A stretch of DNA of 64,000 nt from the NCBI GenBank assembly GCA_036172665.1, contig CM069877.1, forward strand, positions 28,831,709-28,895,708. Direction: 5' to 3'. The position numbers and the translations under genes are program-made. Below are positions 45,714-57,254 of the stretch, one piece after another. Below the pieces are notes generated by a model, which had not been told where the DNA came from, did not search any database, and saw nothing but the letters and a program-made list of their open reading frames with translations. Position 1 is the first letter of the stretch. Each line of letters begins with the position of its first letter. The stretch is from Prosopocoilus inquinatus. Its lineage: Eukaryota; Arthropoda; Insecta; Coleoptera; Lucanidae.

Positions 45714-46991
45714 GAGGTAACGGACGTGTGTGTTGGTACGAGCGTGGGTACAATAACGGAACCCGACTGTTTAGGTCCTTGCGAACCTGGCACCAGTGTC
45801 ACGTTAGAAGGCATCGTGTGGCACGAAACTGAGGGAGGTGCGTAAAAGCGATGGTCTAGATTCTAGATTGTGTTTTTTTCCTTTTTCTTGTTCGTGCTCA
45901 GTGTTGTGGGTAAACTTGGGCGCAAGAAGCGCGTGAAATGATAAAAGAATTCTCTTGCAGGTGTATTAGTAGTAAATGTCACGTGGCGAGGGAAGACCTA
46001 CGTAGGAACGTTATTAGACTGTACAAGACATGACTGGGCGCCGCCTAGGTAAGAGTAACGATGCTTCGTGCATTTTTCTTTTCAGTTTTTATTTAGCCGT
46101 CTCGTGTTGCCATAATAGTCGACTGTTTCCCTCTCTGTTACCGGTTCAGATTCTGTGATTCCCCGACGAGTGACTTGGATACGCGCACCCCAAAAGGTCG
46201 AGGTAAGCGCGGTCGTTCGGCTGCAAGTACAACACCCACCACTGACCTGAGCAACTTCACAGAGACTCGGTCATCGGTACACAGCAAATTGAGGAACGGA
46301 GGAGCCGTTAAGGGTCGCAGAGGAGCGTCCAACGGGTCGGCACCGTCCACAGCGCCGTCATCTCCCACGCCCTTCATCCCTCCGCGAGTCGAACCGACCA
46401 ACAAACGCAAGAGTCGCACAGGAGAAGAAGAGAGCGTACCCGGGAAGAAGACGAAGGTGTCCGCTGCGACCTCCGTGAGTGCAGCAGTCTCCGCCACCGG
46501 AAGTCCGCCTCCTTCCCCTGTGCTTCTGGAATGTCCCGAACCGAACTGTTCGAAGAAGTACAAGCACATCAACGGTCTGAAATATCATCAGTCGCACGCG
46601 CACGGATCCGCGGACGATGATGACACCAAGGACGTCACGTCGATGTCCGAAAACGACGAGAGCAACATCGAAGCTCCTAGCCCCGTCACACCCGTTAAGT
46701 CTCCCGAGAAAAGCCAAGACAGCCCCTCAACCCCGCAGAAAAAGGAGGAAATACCGCTCATTCTTAGAGGAGCTACCCTGCTGGAGGTTTCTAGCCAACC
46801 GGCGACGCCTAGAAGTACACCACCTTCGCCAGCTACGCCGCAGAGCATACAAGACTTAGCTACGTCTGCCGGGTCACCAACTGTGCCTCTTGTCGATACT
46901 AAGACTGTCGTTAAGCCTGGAGTGTTAAGATATACCTCAAACGAAGAATATCCCGTAACTGTCTTTCCACAATCGAAACCCCAAGTCACAG
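45714..46991 (+). CDS. sbb: scribbler/brakeless (ZNF608/ZNF609 family), three internal exons
   Basis: Insect sbb encodes a nuclear zinc-finger co-repressor needed in axon guidance and embryonic patterning; vertebrate relatives are ZNF608 and ZNF609. Exons 45714-45837, 45961-46048 and 46150-46991 have AG/GT boundaries and join in phase. Exons 1-2 encode the family's conserved core ([62 protein letters not shown]). Exon 3 encodes basic RGKRGRS and serine/proline-rich stretches, a single C2H2 finger ([20 protein letters not shown] then SHAH) and an acidic, Ser/Thr/Pro-rich tail. Exon 3 has a GTATCT donor at 46992; reading through it adds about nine residues to a stop at 47021, a possible short isoform. 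Earlier and later exons are not in the window or not recognised. Confidence 0.96.
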
Positions 46992-48375
46992 GTATCTTTC
47001 TTCATTTCGTCTTTAATCTTTAATCAAAACAACTAATCATAACAATAAATTTACAATGCTAAAAGGAGACAAAAGTTATCGCTAGGAAAACCTCCTGTAA
47101 CTCCTTTCACAATTACAATTACAGTTTAAGTGCATTTTTTATGTCATGATCACAGTCTCTCACAAATAATTCCAGAACTCGTTATTGTCTCCCACTCGAC
47201 GCGTCTCAACGCCGTCCACTCAGAGCCTGACGGGATGTGTAGCAAACGTTGATCGCGATAACCCTCTAGCCATGTCATGCCAATGAAAACTCAGTTAGGT
47301 TTGAGAGATCATGGTCACGATTCATCTTTTCAGCGAAACATTTTTTCCTAAAAATTTATAAACATGGCGTAGCAACTATTCAATTTCTGGAAGCATTATT
47401 TTATTAGAGGTTTAAGTTTCTAAATATTGACTTCAGAAAAATCTTTCTTTTAATTTAAATGTCTCGTATAATCAACAATTTAAAAACGAGATGCATTGCC
47501 TGTTGAATATATGATCAACTTGAGATATCTTATTGCTTTATTGTGAATCACCCTGTACATATTTACAAACATTTTCAAAATGAAAAAAAAAACCCGATTT
47601 TCAATTTCAAACAACATTTATAGAGTAGATTGGGATGCTGTATGTACAGGCGAATTTATTGTATTTGCCAAGAGAAAGAAGTCTTAGCGAGCTATTGCAG
47701 TTTTCGACCTGAATTTGAAGACCATCGGTCGACAATTTCGCCTTTAGGCCCAAGAGACGATAGTTCTTTAACCCTATGACATTACCTGGGGTTGTAAGTG
47801 TACATTCGCATTACGCTTATTACAGGTTTGCTCCATTCGCAGCTACTGGTTAGTTAGAAACTGTTAAAAGAATGCCCTCATCAAAGTTGTACACTCGCTG
47901 GGTCTGTTACAGCCAAACGTTACCTCAATCGGCAACTGATCTTGATAGTTTCGAACTAGTCAGAAATTGCTGTTAGAAGAAACTTATGTGTTGTTGGGCT
48001 GTCAAAGTTGACGACCCTTATGAGTTGCAAAGCTCTATTTCAAATGATATTTAGTACAATTTTTACAACCTTGAAGCAACGCTGTTTATAGGTTTTCAAG
48101 GCAAATGCCTTACGATCGCATTTTTTTAAATCGCGTCAGCTCAAGACTCTGAAATTAACTGCGAAAATGCGGAAGAAAAAAAAACCATTTCGAAGACCAA
48201 GAGCAATGAACAATAAACAAATAAAGTATTTGCTTTAATAATTCCGCTTAATGTGCGCGTTTTTAACAAGTATGTTGGCCGAACATACCTAAAACGAAAT
48301 TAACAAGTTAAACCGTAAGTTCTTGAGCGCAGCGGGGCGAGAACAGAAAAATTTATTATTATGTAAATCTAAATA
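46992..48375 (+). other. sbb intron, no recognised feature
   Basis: Sequence after the donor of the zinc-finger exon. No exon or repeat end was recognised; caccctgtac at 47549 resembles one end of a TA-flanked MITE without its partner. Confidence 0.5.
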
Positions 48376-49325
48376 CTGGATGTTCTTTTACTGTGTGCAA
48401 ATATTTATACCTGTAATATAGCACCGTATATGGCAACGATTGAACTCATATGTTCTTAACAAATATTTAATAGTTTTGGAGAAAAGTGCAGTGTCAGATT
48501 TTCACTAAACCGTTTGAGGACTGCTTGCATAGCTAAAAGTGGAACGCGACCGCCTGTTGAATTACGACTTGAAGCCGAAATAGGTCAGGGCCAATATTTC
48601 ACTTGATCTTGAGCACTAGCGATGCCCGGTCAGCTGGTCAATCAAAGCGTTTACAATGTACCTGGATTGCTAAATTTATTAAAATTAACTTCACTGCAAG
48701 TAATTACGAGTTCAAGTATTTTTTTAAATTAAAAGCTAGTGCAATTCAAGAAGCTGTGGTTCGTAATTGCCGAACAAATTAAAAGCGAGGTACAAACAAA
48801 TTGTAATTTCTCATTCTATATTACATATTTTTAATAGACTTTTGACATTTACTTTTTTCCATGGATCGTCAGTAATAATACTTTCATAGCTAGCAGCGAG
48901 ATAACAGTAAAAGTTTATTTACGTAAATCGGTGAAGGAAGAACATTTTTAACGCGCTTGCCTAATTGGTGCATAAATTATTATTATTATTATTATTCATC
49001 GATAGTTGATATCGTAAAACATATTACTTCGCTCAGTAAATTATAATTTTAAATAAAACTATTAATAAACGTTATCAGTGATTATTATTACGAAACGCTG
49101 CGTTGAATATCGAGTGCGGTATCGGTGGGCGTGTTCATACCGAGAGGAAAGCGAAGTTGACCTTGCTATCTTTCTCGCACATTTCAGCAGTTCCAAACAA
49201 GTGGTCCATCCGAAATTTTTTGGCTATGATACCGTAACCATCAAAAAATACCGCAGAAGGTAGCATTTCGTATATATATACTGAGGTTTTTTTTTTTTAT
49301 TTGCACACAGTAAAAGAACAGCCTG
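48376..49325. mobile_element. TA-flanked MITE with TGTTCTTTTACTGTGTGCAA ends
   Basis: Left end CTGGATGTTCTTTTACTGTG and right end (reverse complement) CAGGCTGTTCTTTTACTGTG continue into tgcaaata, giving inverted repeats of about 30 bp. TA lies directly outside both. Length 950 bp with a (TTA)n tract near 48979. No transposase frame seen. Confidence 0.85.
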
Positions 49326-50460
49326 TATATTTAAAGAACTCACCAACTATTTACACATAATGATGTGATGTTTCCTAAAACTAAACACTAAAAGCTGACC
49401 TCTAAAGGAACTTCCCTTGTTCTTTCGGAACTTCTTCAACAGTCTTACTGTTCTTTTTACCAACTAGTTCTCTACCCCTCTTGACTTCATTATTGCAAAC
49501 CAAATAAACAACGTCTCAATTTGTTAAGTTACCTAATTGCAATATGACCTATTTCAATTAGTAATAATTATTGTTAATCTTGTTACAACGAGGAAATTGT
49601 TAGCGTTTTCGATTGGGGTGCACTTAGTGACGGATTTTCCCATAGGCGCATGAGGCGAGCGCCTGGGGCCTCTTAAATCAATGGAGCCTCAAATCTCAGG
49701 TCTCAAAAAAAACCGAACCAAACTAAAAAAAAATCTCTTCAAATTTGCAGCTTTAAATCGGAATATTCAGCGAAATCTTCTTTTATTCGTATGGTAACAC
49801 TGACTGCGAATCATCTATGACACGACGAGTGTGTTATTTCATTACAAATCTAACCTTTAAAAAAAAATTCTTAATGACGTTCCAGAAACTTTTATTTTTT
49901 TGGACACTCCTCGATTTTTCAAAGACAACGACCCGATACGAAACTGAAAAGCTGGCAACCTTACCCGAAGCACCAGATTATGTCTAAACACGCGAAACTT
50001 GAAATGTACCTTGGCCACATCTTTCAAATCTTGAAACCCACCTCAGCTACAGGATTAGCATAGCATACTAATGGAATTATCGGTCAATACGTTCAGAGAA
50101 ATGACGTGATGCCCGTAGGCAACCAGTGAAAGGCAACGTTCCTTTTCGAATTGTAATTAATTATGCAACAATTTGGCGATGAGAAATATTAAATTTATTG
50201 TTCGAACACTCCAGACTCTATGAGTACAAGGAAAGGATGTGTAGCAGTTTTCAAGGACCGCAACTGTACTAACGCTAATATAAAAAAAAAACTTGGAAAA
50301 CTTCTAAATCCAGTAACCGTATCCATTATTTTATTATATTAACACTTACTTTATCAAACCCTAATTCTAACGCCAAAAATCTAAACAATTTGTCATCAAC
50401 TTCTATGCAAGTACAAAGAAAATGGATTTAACCTTCTAACCACAAAAAGTTTGTTTAAAA
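49326..50460. other. Unassigned intronic sequence
   Basis: No gene. At 49626-49690 tagtgacggattttcccata and gcgcctggggcctc resemble a hAT-type end, but no inverted partner was found. Confidence 0.35.
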
Positions 50461-50505
50461 ACTAGATACGTATTTCGGCAGTTATGCTGCCATCTTCAGT
50501 AGATG
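50461..50505 (-). ncRNA. Hammerhead ribozyme core (Penelope type)
   Basis: Minus-strand order: CTA, CTGAAGA (CUGANGA box), stem II ggcag-cataa-ctgcc, GAA, the self-complementary ATACGTAT (short helix III, allowing dimer formation), C, then TAG, which pairs with the leading CTA as the base of helix I. This is the arrangement known for Penelope-encoded hammerheads; the cleavage triplet would be AUC. Helix I beyond three pairs is weak. Confidence 0.7.
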
Positions 50506-50990
50506 CCTTCTTCTTGATCATAAGAGAAGTGACTGTGTCCTGCTTATCGCTGCCTTATATACTAATTCGCTCCGCTCCAATGAAGCGTGCTCTCTAAAGC
50601 GAGCGTCTCACCGGATTCCGTCAGCCATGTCAAGCAACACGGAACCTGATTGGTGTTCATTAAATCTCTCTTATTTTTGTATTTGAAAATACTTTCAAAC
50701 CCGTCTAATTCCCTGTTGCTTGACGTTGCTTTTACTAACCTAAGATCGTTTAAATCTATTTTATGACTGGTGTCAAAAATATGTTGGGCAACACTGAATT
50801 TTTCAATTCTATTGTACTTTAAATTAGCTAAGTGTTCTTTAAAACGTGTCTTTTCGTTTGCCCAATATATTTTTAGTACACCCTTGACAAGATATTTCAT
50901 AGATTCCTGATTTCTGATTTGGTTCAGTTTTGCCTTTAGGGTTTGCCAGTAAACGTTTTAAAGACAAAACTGAACCAAATCAGGAATCTA
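50461..50990 (-). pseudogene. Penelope-like element, C-terminal GIY-YIG region and 3' end
   Basis: The minus-strand frame 50900-50562 contains KTRFKEHLANLKYNRIEKFS, then VAQHIFDTSHKIDLNDLRLV and ELDGFESIFKYKNKRDLMNT, the C-terminal part of the GIY-YIG endonuclease domain of Penelope-like retroelements. The N-terminal GIY-YIG motif and the whole RT are missing. After the frame comes a 3' region with a hammerhead-like motif, as known for this class. The element is a 5'-truncated fragment; at its left coding edge the sequence folds back on itself (50895-50992). Confidence 0.8.
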
Positions 50991-50992
50991 TG
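50895..50992. repeat. Inverted repeat at the edge of the Penelope fragment
   Basis: tttcatagattcctgattt and ggttcagttttg (50895-50932) pair with caaaactgaacc and aaatcaggaatctatgaaa (50962-50992). A 7-nt ctgattt duplication lies in the left arm. Confidence 0.85.
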
Positions 50993-51118
50993 AAAGATAA
51001 CGATACACTCAGTGCACATAGTGCATGCCGATCAAAAGGGCTATGTGACAGTTTCATTTTGCAATTGATTTTTAATTTTCAAAAGATCCGCGATGAAATA
51101 TTCCAAATTTAGTATAAC

Positions 51119-51902
51119 TAAATTCTTAAACATATAAAATAGCGACATCTTACTATCGCTTTTTGACCTAACATTGCAGTAGGATAGACAAATTGAAGCG
51201 GGATTTGCTCCTAATGAGTCCCCCATGCAAGGCGGCCATGCTTGCTGTCAAAGCATAATGAAAGATTTTAGAAAAATTTTGTGTAAATCGTTTTCGATTG
51301 CAGTGAGAACCTTGAGCAGCCTCTGGACAGCTGTTTCAGCCCTGCTTGGGGCTTCTTCAGCAGAAACGTAGCTCGACATTCCCACTGCAAACCAAAAACG
51401 ACTTGCCCAATTTATTCGCAAATGCGATGTAAGAATGATGAACGTATAAAATAGCGACATCTTACTATCGCTTTTTGACCTAACATTGCAGTAGGATAGA
51501 CAAATTGAAGCGGGATTTGCTCCTAATGAGTGAGAACCTCACTGCAATCAAAAACGATTTGCACAAAATTTTTCTAAAATCTTTCATTATGCTTTGACAG
51601 CAAGCATGGCCGCCTTGCATGGGGGACTCATTAGGAGCAAATCCCGCTTCAATTTGTCTATCCTACTGCAATGTTAGGTCAAAAAGCGATAGTAAGATGT
51701 CGCTATTTTATATGTTCATCATTCTTACATTGCATTTGCGAATAAATTGGGCAAGTCGTTTTTGTTTGCAGCGGGAATGTCGAGCTACGTTTCTGCTGAA
51801 GAAGCCCCAAGCAGGGCTGAAACAGCTGTCCAGAGGCTGCTCGAGGTTCTCACTGCAATCAAAAACGATTTGCACAAAATTTTTCTAAAATAAATTCTTA
51901 AA
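51119..51902. repeat. 312-bp repeat: tandem units arranged head-to-head, flanked by 12-bp duplication
   Basis: A full + unit (51133-51444) is followed by the first about 90 bp of a second + unit (51445-51533). The sequence then switches to the - strand for a unit plus a repeated edge (51534-51890). tataaaatagcgacatct recurs at a period of 312 bp on the + side; cactgcaatcaaaaacg recurs at 311 bp on the - side. TAAATTCTTAAA flanks the block at 51119-51130 and 51891-51902. Open frames in it are mirror images and not genes. Confidence 0.95.
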
Positions 51903-52485
51903 ATCGACTTGCAACAAATGTATTGTATATTACGTAACGAGAGCTGTAAATAGCATATTACGCGCGGGTGGAAAGTTGCGGGAGTTCAAGTAATCCACTC
52001 TTGCGTAATTGCATTACAGCTCGAGTTTTGTGCTGTACTTTATCTGTGACCACATTTAATTACGGTTAAAGAGATCAAAAGAAATACATATACTTACATT
52101 TTGTGGTAAGAATTATACCGATACAGATCATAAGGTGAGACCATAGTGGTAGCTTAAATTTAAAAGAATTTTAATCGAGAAATGATATATTTAAGTAAAA
52201 AATAACCTTAATCAAGTTCCAAATAAACATCAACGTTAGCGGTAATCATTACAGTTAATTACAATTCTGACGACTGTCAATCTAGTGTGATGCGCCTACT
52301 TAGACCCTAATTGCAAGTTCTCGTGCCATGCGATTATGTTACATTACACACAAGATCGTAAACACCCACTTAGTTTTTGGGTTGTACGTAATTTATCATT
52401 TACAATTAGGGGTCGTAGATAAAATTGTTATACATTCAAAGACGACACATTAATGAAAACGATTAATTTGTTAAATGGACTGTAA
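51903..52485. other. Unassigned intronic sequence
   Basis: No gene or repeat boundary recognised. Confidence 0.4.
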
Positions 52486-52861
52486 CTCACGTGTAGGGAT
52501 GCATGCGAAGTTCCGAAACTTTTATAAGTATCGATATTTTTTGGGTATCGAACGGCATCGGAACATCGATATCTTCGTTTCGATTCCGTTGAAGTACCGA
52601 TACTTTAATTTGGGAATCGGAAAGTATCGCAACCGCCAAATTAATGACAATAGCTCAAACCTACCATAAAAAAGTAATAATTTCGCTTCAATTACTCAAC
52701 TTGTTACGGTTTGGAGAACCGCTTTCAAAAGTCATCCTGTATATTAAATCACAAAAATTTTCCTCGAAAAGAAACATAGTTATGGTGTGAACGACACGAC
52801 GAGCGGCGTGGTTTCTCGATTGCTTTTACTCCTATTATTTATTTATCATCATTTATGTCGC

Positions 52862-53013
52862 AGAATGATAGTCTTTTTATAACACAAAATTGCCTCGATC
52901 TAATTTTTGTGGTGCAAGTCGCAGACTGTTTTTTGTGCATCTCAAAACGTTCCACCAATAAATCATCTTAGGATGTTGTAGGTTCGCCATTATAATTGCC
53001 TTAAATTAAACTT
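52862..53013 (+). repeat. Direct repeat, left copy, inside the hAT element
   Basis: Matches 54061-54226 with small differences (aagtcgcagactgttttttg; taaatcatcttaggatgtt; ggttcgccatt). The pair brackets the tandem array. Confidence 0.9.
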
Positions 53014-53049
53014 TATTTTGTCACAGTTTTGAAATAAATTTGATTTGAT

Positions 53050-54060
53050 TAAAACAAAGGGAAAGCAAAAACAAAAAAAACGTTCACTTTCATGAAGAAT
53101 TTCACCCCTTTTTTTAAAAAAAAGGAACAAAAAAACGACATCTTAGCGCGAAAGTTTTTAAAAAATAAAATTGAAACGACAGGCAAAAACAAAAAATCAC
53201 CGCGACGAATTTTGACTTTTTCCCGCAAACAAAAACGAAAAACGAAAGAAAAACAAAAGACGGTCGACTTCAACGCGGCTTTGTTCGATTTAAAAAAAAA
53301 ACGAAAAGCAAAAACAAAAGATGTTCACATTCATTTTTTTTTTTTTTTTCAAAAAACACGAAGAACAATAAACGACGTTATACGAATATTTTGCACAGAA
53401 ACGAAACGAGAAACAAAACCGAAAGACGGTCGGTCGGTCTCACGACAAATTTCGATTTGCTTTTCCTTCGAAGAAACACGAAAAATGGAAGAAAACCAGA
53501 AGAGATTGGGGTTTTATGACGAATTTCGACTTTCTTCTTCACTTAAGGACGAAAAACGAAAACAGAAGACGATCGCCTTTTAGAGATTGCGAAAGCAAAA
53601 GAGTACAAAAAAGACAATCGACTTCATCGCGCAAAAGCGAACTATAAGTACAAAAGATGATCGATTATTACAAGAAAGGATTGTTTTCTTCCACAAAAAT
53701 GCAAAAAAAGAAGCAATGAAGTACTTACGACAATTTTGAAGTATTGCTATAAATAAAAGAGAAATAAAACAAGAGACGCTCGATTCCGTGACGAATTTCG
53801 ACTTCTTTCGTCGAAAGAAAGACAAGAAAGAAAATCGAAACCAAAAGATGCTGGTTTTCTGACGAATTCCGATATTTCCTTCTCCTTCATTTAGAAGGAC
53901 GAAAAACAAAAACAAGAGACGATCGACCATTAACCGATGATTTTCTAATTCACTTTTTCCTGAGTAGAAAGACGTAAAAAAGTGGTTGGTTTCATGATGA
54001 ATTTCGATTTTCTTTCATTTAAAGACGAAAACAGAAGACGATCGAATTTCGATTTTCTCC
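53050..54060. repeat. Degenerate tandem array of roughly 75-110-bp units
   Basis: A phrase like agacgatcgacttcatgacg followed by aatttcgactttctt and an A-rich acgaaaaacgaaaacaaaag recurs about ten times (near 53261, 53424, 53500, 53611, 53657, 53771, 53846, 53916, 53981, 54026). The long Lys/Arg-rich frames here are a by-product of the A-rich units. Confidence 0.8.
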
Positions 54061-54226
54061 TGCAAGACTGATAGTATTTTTATAACATAGAATTTCGTCC
54101 CACACCTCGATCTAATTTTGTGGTGCAAGTCGCAGACTCTTTTTTGTACATCTCAAAACGTTCCGGCAATAAATCATCTTAGGATGTTGCAGGTTCGCCA
54201 TTGTAATTGCCATAAATTAAACTTTC
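54061..54226 (+). repeat. Direct repeat, right copy, inside the hAT element
   Basis: Second copy of the repeat at 52862-53013, in the same orientation about 1.2 kb away. Confidence 0.9.
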
Positions 54227-54699
54227 ATCGGCCCGTAGTTTGCATTTTTAGCTTTAGTTGCACAATCTTTTGCAAGCGTCCGCAGTTACATTTCACCACA
54301 TTTCGTGGGAATTGAATCGAATGTTTATTCTGACCGTCGAAACTGATCGTAAAACTCTGCGACGCGCGACGCCTTTTTTGTTAATTGTTAGTTTTAATTC
54401 GTCCAAGCCCTTCTCTTCGTAGTTATGTGCGTGGCCAAGTTTGGCTTTATTAATTTGTGGGTGCATGTAGCATTCAATGGTCGTTGTGATATAAATTTTT
54501 TTTATTATATTTTTTATTTTTCCTTCATAAATTAATAATGTATGTAATTTAATTGATACTGTTACAACACAACGATACGATATTTCAAAATATCGATAGT
54601 TTTTTGGCGAAACTTGTATGATATCGGTCCTATTAAAAAAAAGATCGTTTGGAACAAAGTATCGATACTTTGTTTAAAATATGCATCCCTACTGACGTG

Positions 54700-55735
54700 A
54701 CCAAAAGAAAACTAACTGCAAGTTTGATAACTTTACTCCTACTCTACTCCTCTTCCAACGTGTGAGTCATGGGCAGATTACTACTTTTCATGTGATCTCT
54801 CATTGATAAATCTGATCTCGATGGCTCGTCGTACGGTAAAGAATATACTAATTGAAAATTCTTTCACAATAATTATTGTACTTGCACATACTTGAATCAG
54901 GTGATTATTAATCTGAAACGAGTGCGAGATTATCTGGAGATTCAAAAGCTCTGTGTAGCTGTGAGTGTTTGTGTTTCTTATAATCTCACACGATTAGCAG
55001 ATTAGGGTTTATAGTAAATATACCGTTACTTTCATATTAGTAGTCCATAAAGAGGAAAGTTAAAAAAAAAACATTCGGCTTTCGTTACTAATTTCTTCGT
55101 CATCATAAAATCTAGTCATCCTCGGACACATTGGTAGAACTACTGTCGACGACTACAGATGATCATGAAAAGAAATCTTCCAACTACCAATAAATTAAAA
55201 ATTATAAGGTTATTGTAAAAAAGAAAAATGTTTGTATCCCTAAAGCAATCAAGTTTAAAGTTTCACTTTTTTTAAATTTTGGTTCGTCGTTGTGATAGGT
55301 TTGCTAATAATTTTTTACTCTTACTGATTTTTTTGTCACTCCTCAGTTCGTCACTTGCCCTGCTCTCAAGTGGGTTTAACTTGAGTAGTTCGTAATGGCC
55401 TTGGAACATGAAAAATTTAACAGAAACGTAAATTATTTAATTTTATTTATACCTTAATTCCCTCACTATATCGAATATTGAATCCTCCTACTAAATTAAA
55501 TTCTAGTGAGACACTGAAAATCATGTAGTATGTATGTACAAAATAGGACAATTATTTCGAAGTATTTTTATTTTATGAACAAATTTGCTTGTGGAAACTG
55601 AATTACGACTTAGTTTATAGGACCTTATTGTCCACCACACGCTCTGAGAGTGCTAAGCATTATAATTGAATATTACAATTACGTTATAGCAAGAAAGTTA
55701 AGTGCATAGAACTCGGCGGAAATCAATTTGAAAAA
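54700..55735. other. Unassigned intronic sequence
   Basis: No gene or repeat end recognised. Confidence 0.4.
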
Positions 55736-55737
55736 TA

Positions 55738-56968
55738 CAGAGTGTAACAAAGATACAGGCCGTTTTTGAGATTTTCAATTATTTTTAATATTTTTTTTAT
55801 AAAACGTAGTGTTTTCATCATCGCATCGCGTTCACGACATCGAATTACTTACGCCTCCAAAATATTATCTTCCAAAGCGTACTACTTTTTTTAATTATTC
55901 CGTAATTAATCTTGGTGTACAAGGAAAATGTCTACAATAGCTAACTTTTTCATTTGAAATTTTATAAGGTAACTTAAATTAGGAAAGTTTCAGGACCTTT
56001 TCCGTTAGATCTTATGGCAGTATCGGAGAAACAAATTATTGTTTGGTTTTCCAGATTTTCAATTGTTTTCGATTTTTTTAACGGAATATCAGCCTTTTTT
56101 TTTCATTGCAACGCATTCAGGATGTCTAGTTCAGTGCGTCTCTAAAAACTTCTTTTCTAGTTATTGATACGGCTTCTCGCGAACACCTTGTATACAGGAT
56201 TTTTCTTCTTTATTTTGATATGTACGATACGTCTCTAAAGTAGCTGCTACTTCTGAGAGATTCTACTGAGCAAAATGAAGAAAAAGGTTATACTTAAATT
56301 ATTAAAATTATGAAATTGAAAATTAAACATTTATTTTTATTTAAAATGTTAAAGTAAATGTAGAAAAAAATCATTTAAACATGTATACAGGATGCTCGCG
56401 CGAAACCGTATCGATAGTTAGAAAATAATTTGTTAGAGACGACCTCCATTAGACATCCTGAACGCGGTGCAGTGATAAGAAGCTGATATTCCGTTAAAAA
56501 CTAAAACAAATGAAAATCTCAAAAACCAATCAGTCATTTGTTTTTCCGATACTGGAATAGGCCCTAAAACTTTCCTAATTTAAGTTCGTGAAATTTCAAA
56601 TAAAAGAGTTAGCGCATGTAGATAATTTCCTCGAGCATAAAGATTTATTTAGCGAATAAAAAAAATAGTAGGAAGATGTTTTAGAGACATAATTAATTTG
56701 ACGTCCTGAACGCGATGCGATGATAAAAACGGACTTTTTATTAAGAAAAGTTAAAAACAACTGAAAATCTCAAAAATCTGTCATTTATTTTTCCGTCCTG
56801 AAACTTTTTCAATATAAATTACTTCGTAAAAATTCGAATAAGAAAGTTAGCTATTGTTGTTACTTCTCCTGAAATACCCTGTATACATGTTTATATTAAC
56901 TTTTTTCTTTTGTTTTGTCCTACAGAATACGTCCCTGAAGTAGCGGTCTGTATTTTTGTTACACCCTG
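55738..56968. mobile_element. TA-flanked element with nested fold-back copies
   Basis: The ends CAGAGTGTAACAAAGATACA and (reverse complement) CAGGGTGTAACAAAAATACA are inverted repeats next to TA. Inside, one block occurs at least three times, in both orientations: phrases such as cctgaacgcgatgcgatgat, tgaaaatctcaaaaa, gaaactttcctaatttaa and gtatacaggatg. The 1231-bp element is a mosaic of insertions or inverted duplications of one family. Confidence 0.8.
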
Positions 56969-57254
56969 TATTTGTGAAATATTTTTTTCTTTCATTTTCC
57001 GATTATATTTTTAATTTAACAATTTTTATTAATTTTCTTTGCAAGTCTAAGGAAATTTGTATTATTGGCCATATTTTTTAAGGCATGCTGGCAATTTTGG
57101 AGAATAATCCGGTCGAGTATTAAATATTTTTCTTCATTTGTTGATTCCGCCACCATATGTTTCAATTAACAAAGGAGACAATTAACCACAGCCCATGCTT
57201 AACTGTCGTATCGCATACCTCTTTATCTTTACGAATCCAGAAAATCCTCTAGCA

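Larger units (their letters stand above)
52494..54691. mobile_element. Non-autonomous hAT element carrying a tandem array
   Basis: Inverted ends TAGGGATGCAT (52494-52504) and ATGCATCCCTA (54681-54691) are flanked by CTCACGTG (52486-52493) and CTGACGTG (54692-54699), an 8-bp duplication with one difference. Both ends carry subterminal repeats around tatcgata. No hAT transposase is encoded; the interior is two direct repeats around a tandem array. Confidence 0.88.

Noticed and set aside
46138..46989. Long minus-strand frames opposite the sbb zinc-finger exon
   Set aside because: Shadows of the GC-richer sbb coding exon, which has family homology and splice sites on the + strand.
51619..51888. 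Repeated short proteins starting MGDSLGANPASICLSYCN
   Set aside because: They are translations of the 312-bp repeat, appear on both strands as mirror images, and have no conserved full frame.
53092..53583. A 163-residue Lys/Arg-rich frame
   Set aside because: Explained by the A-rich tandem array inside the hAT element; the opposite strand gives an equally long Phe-rich frame.
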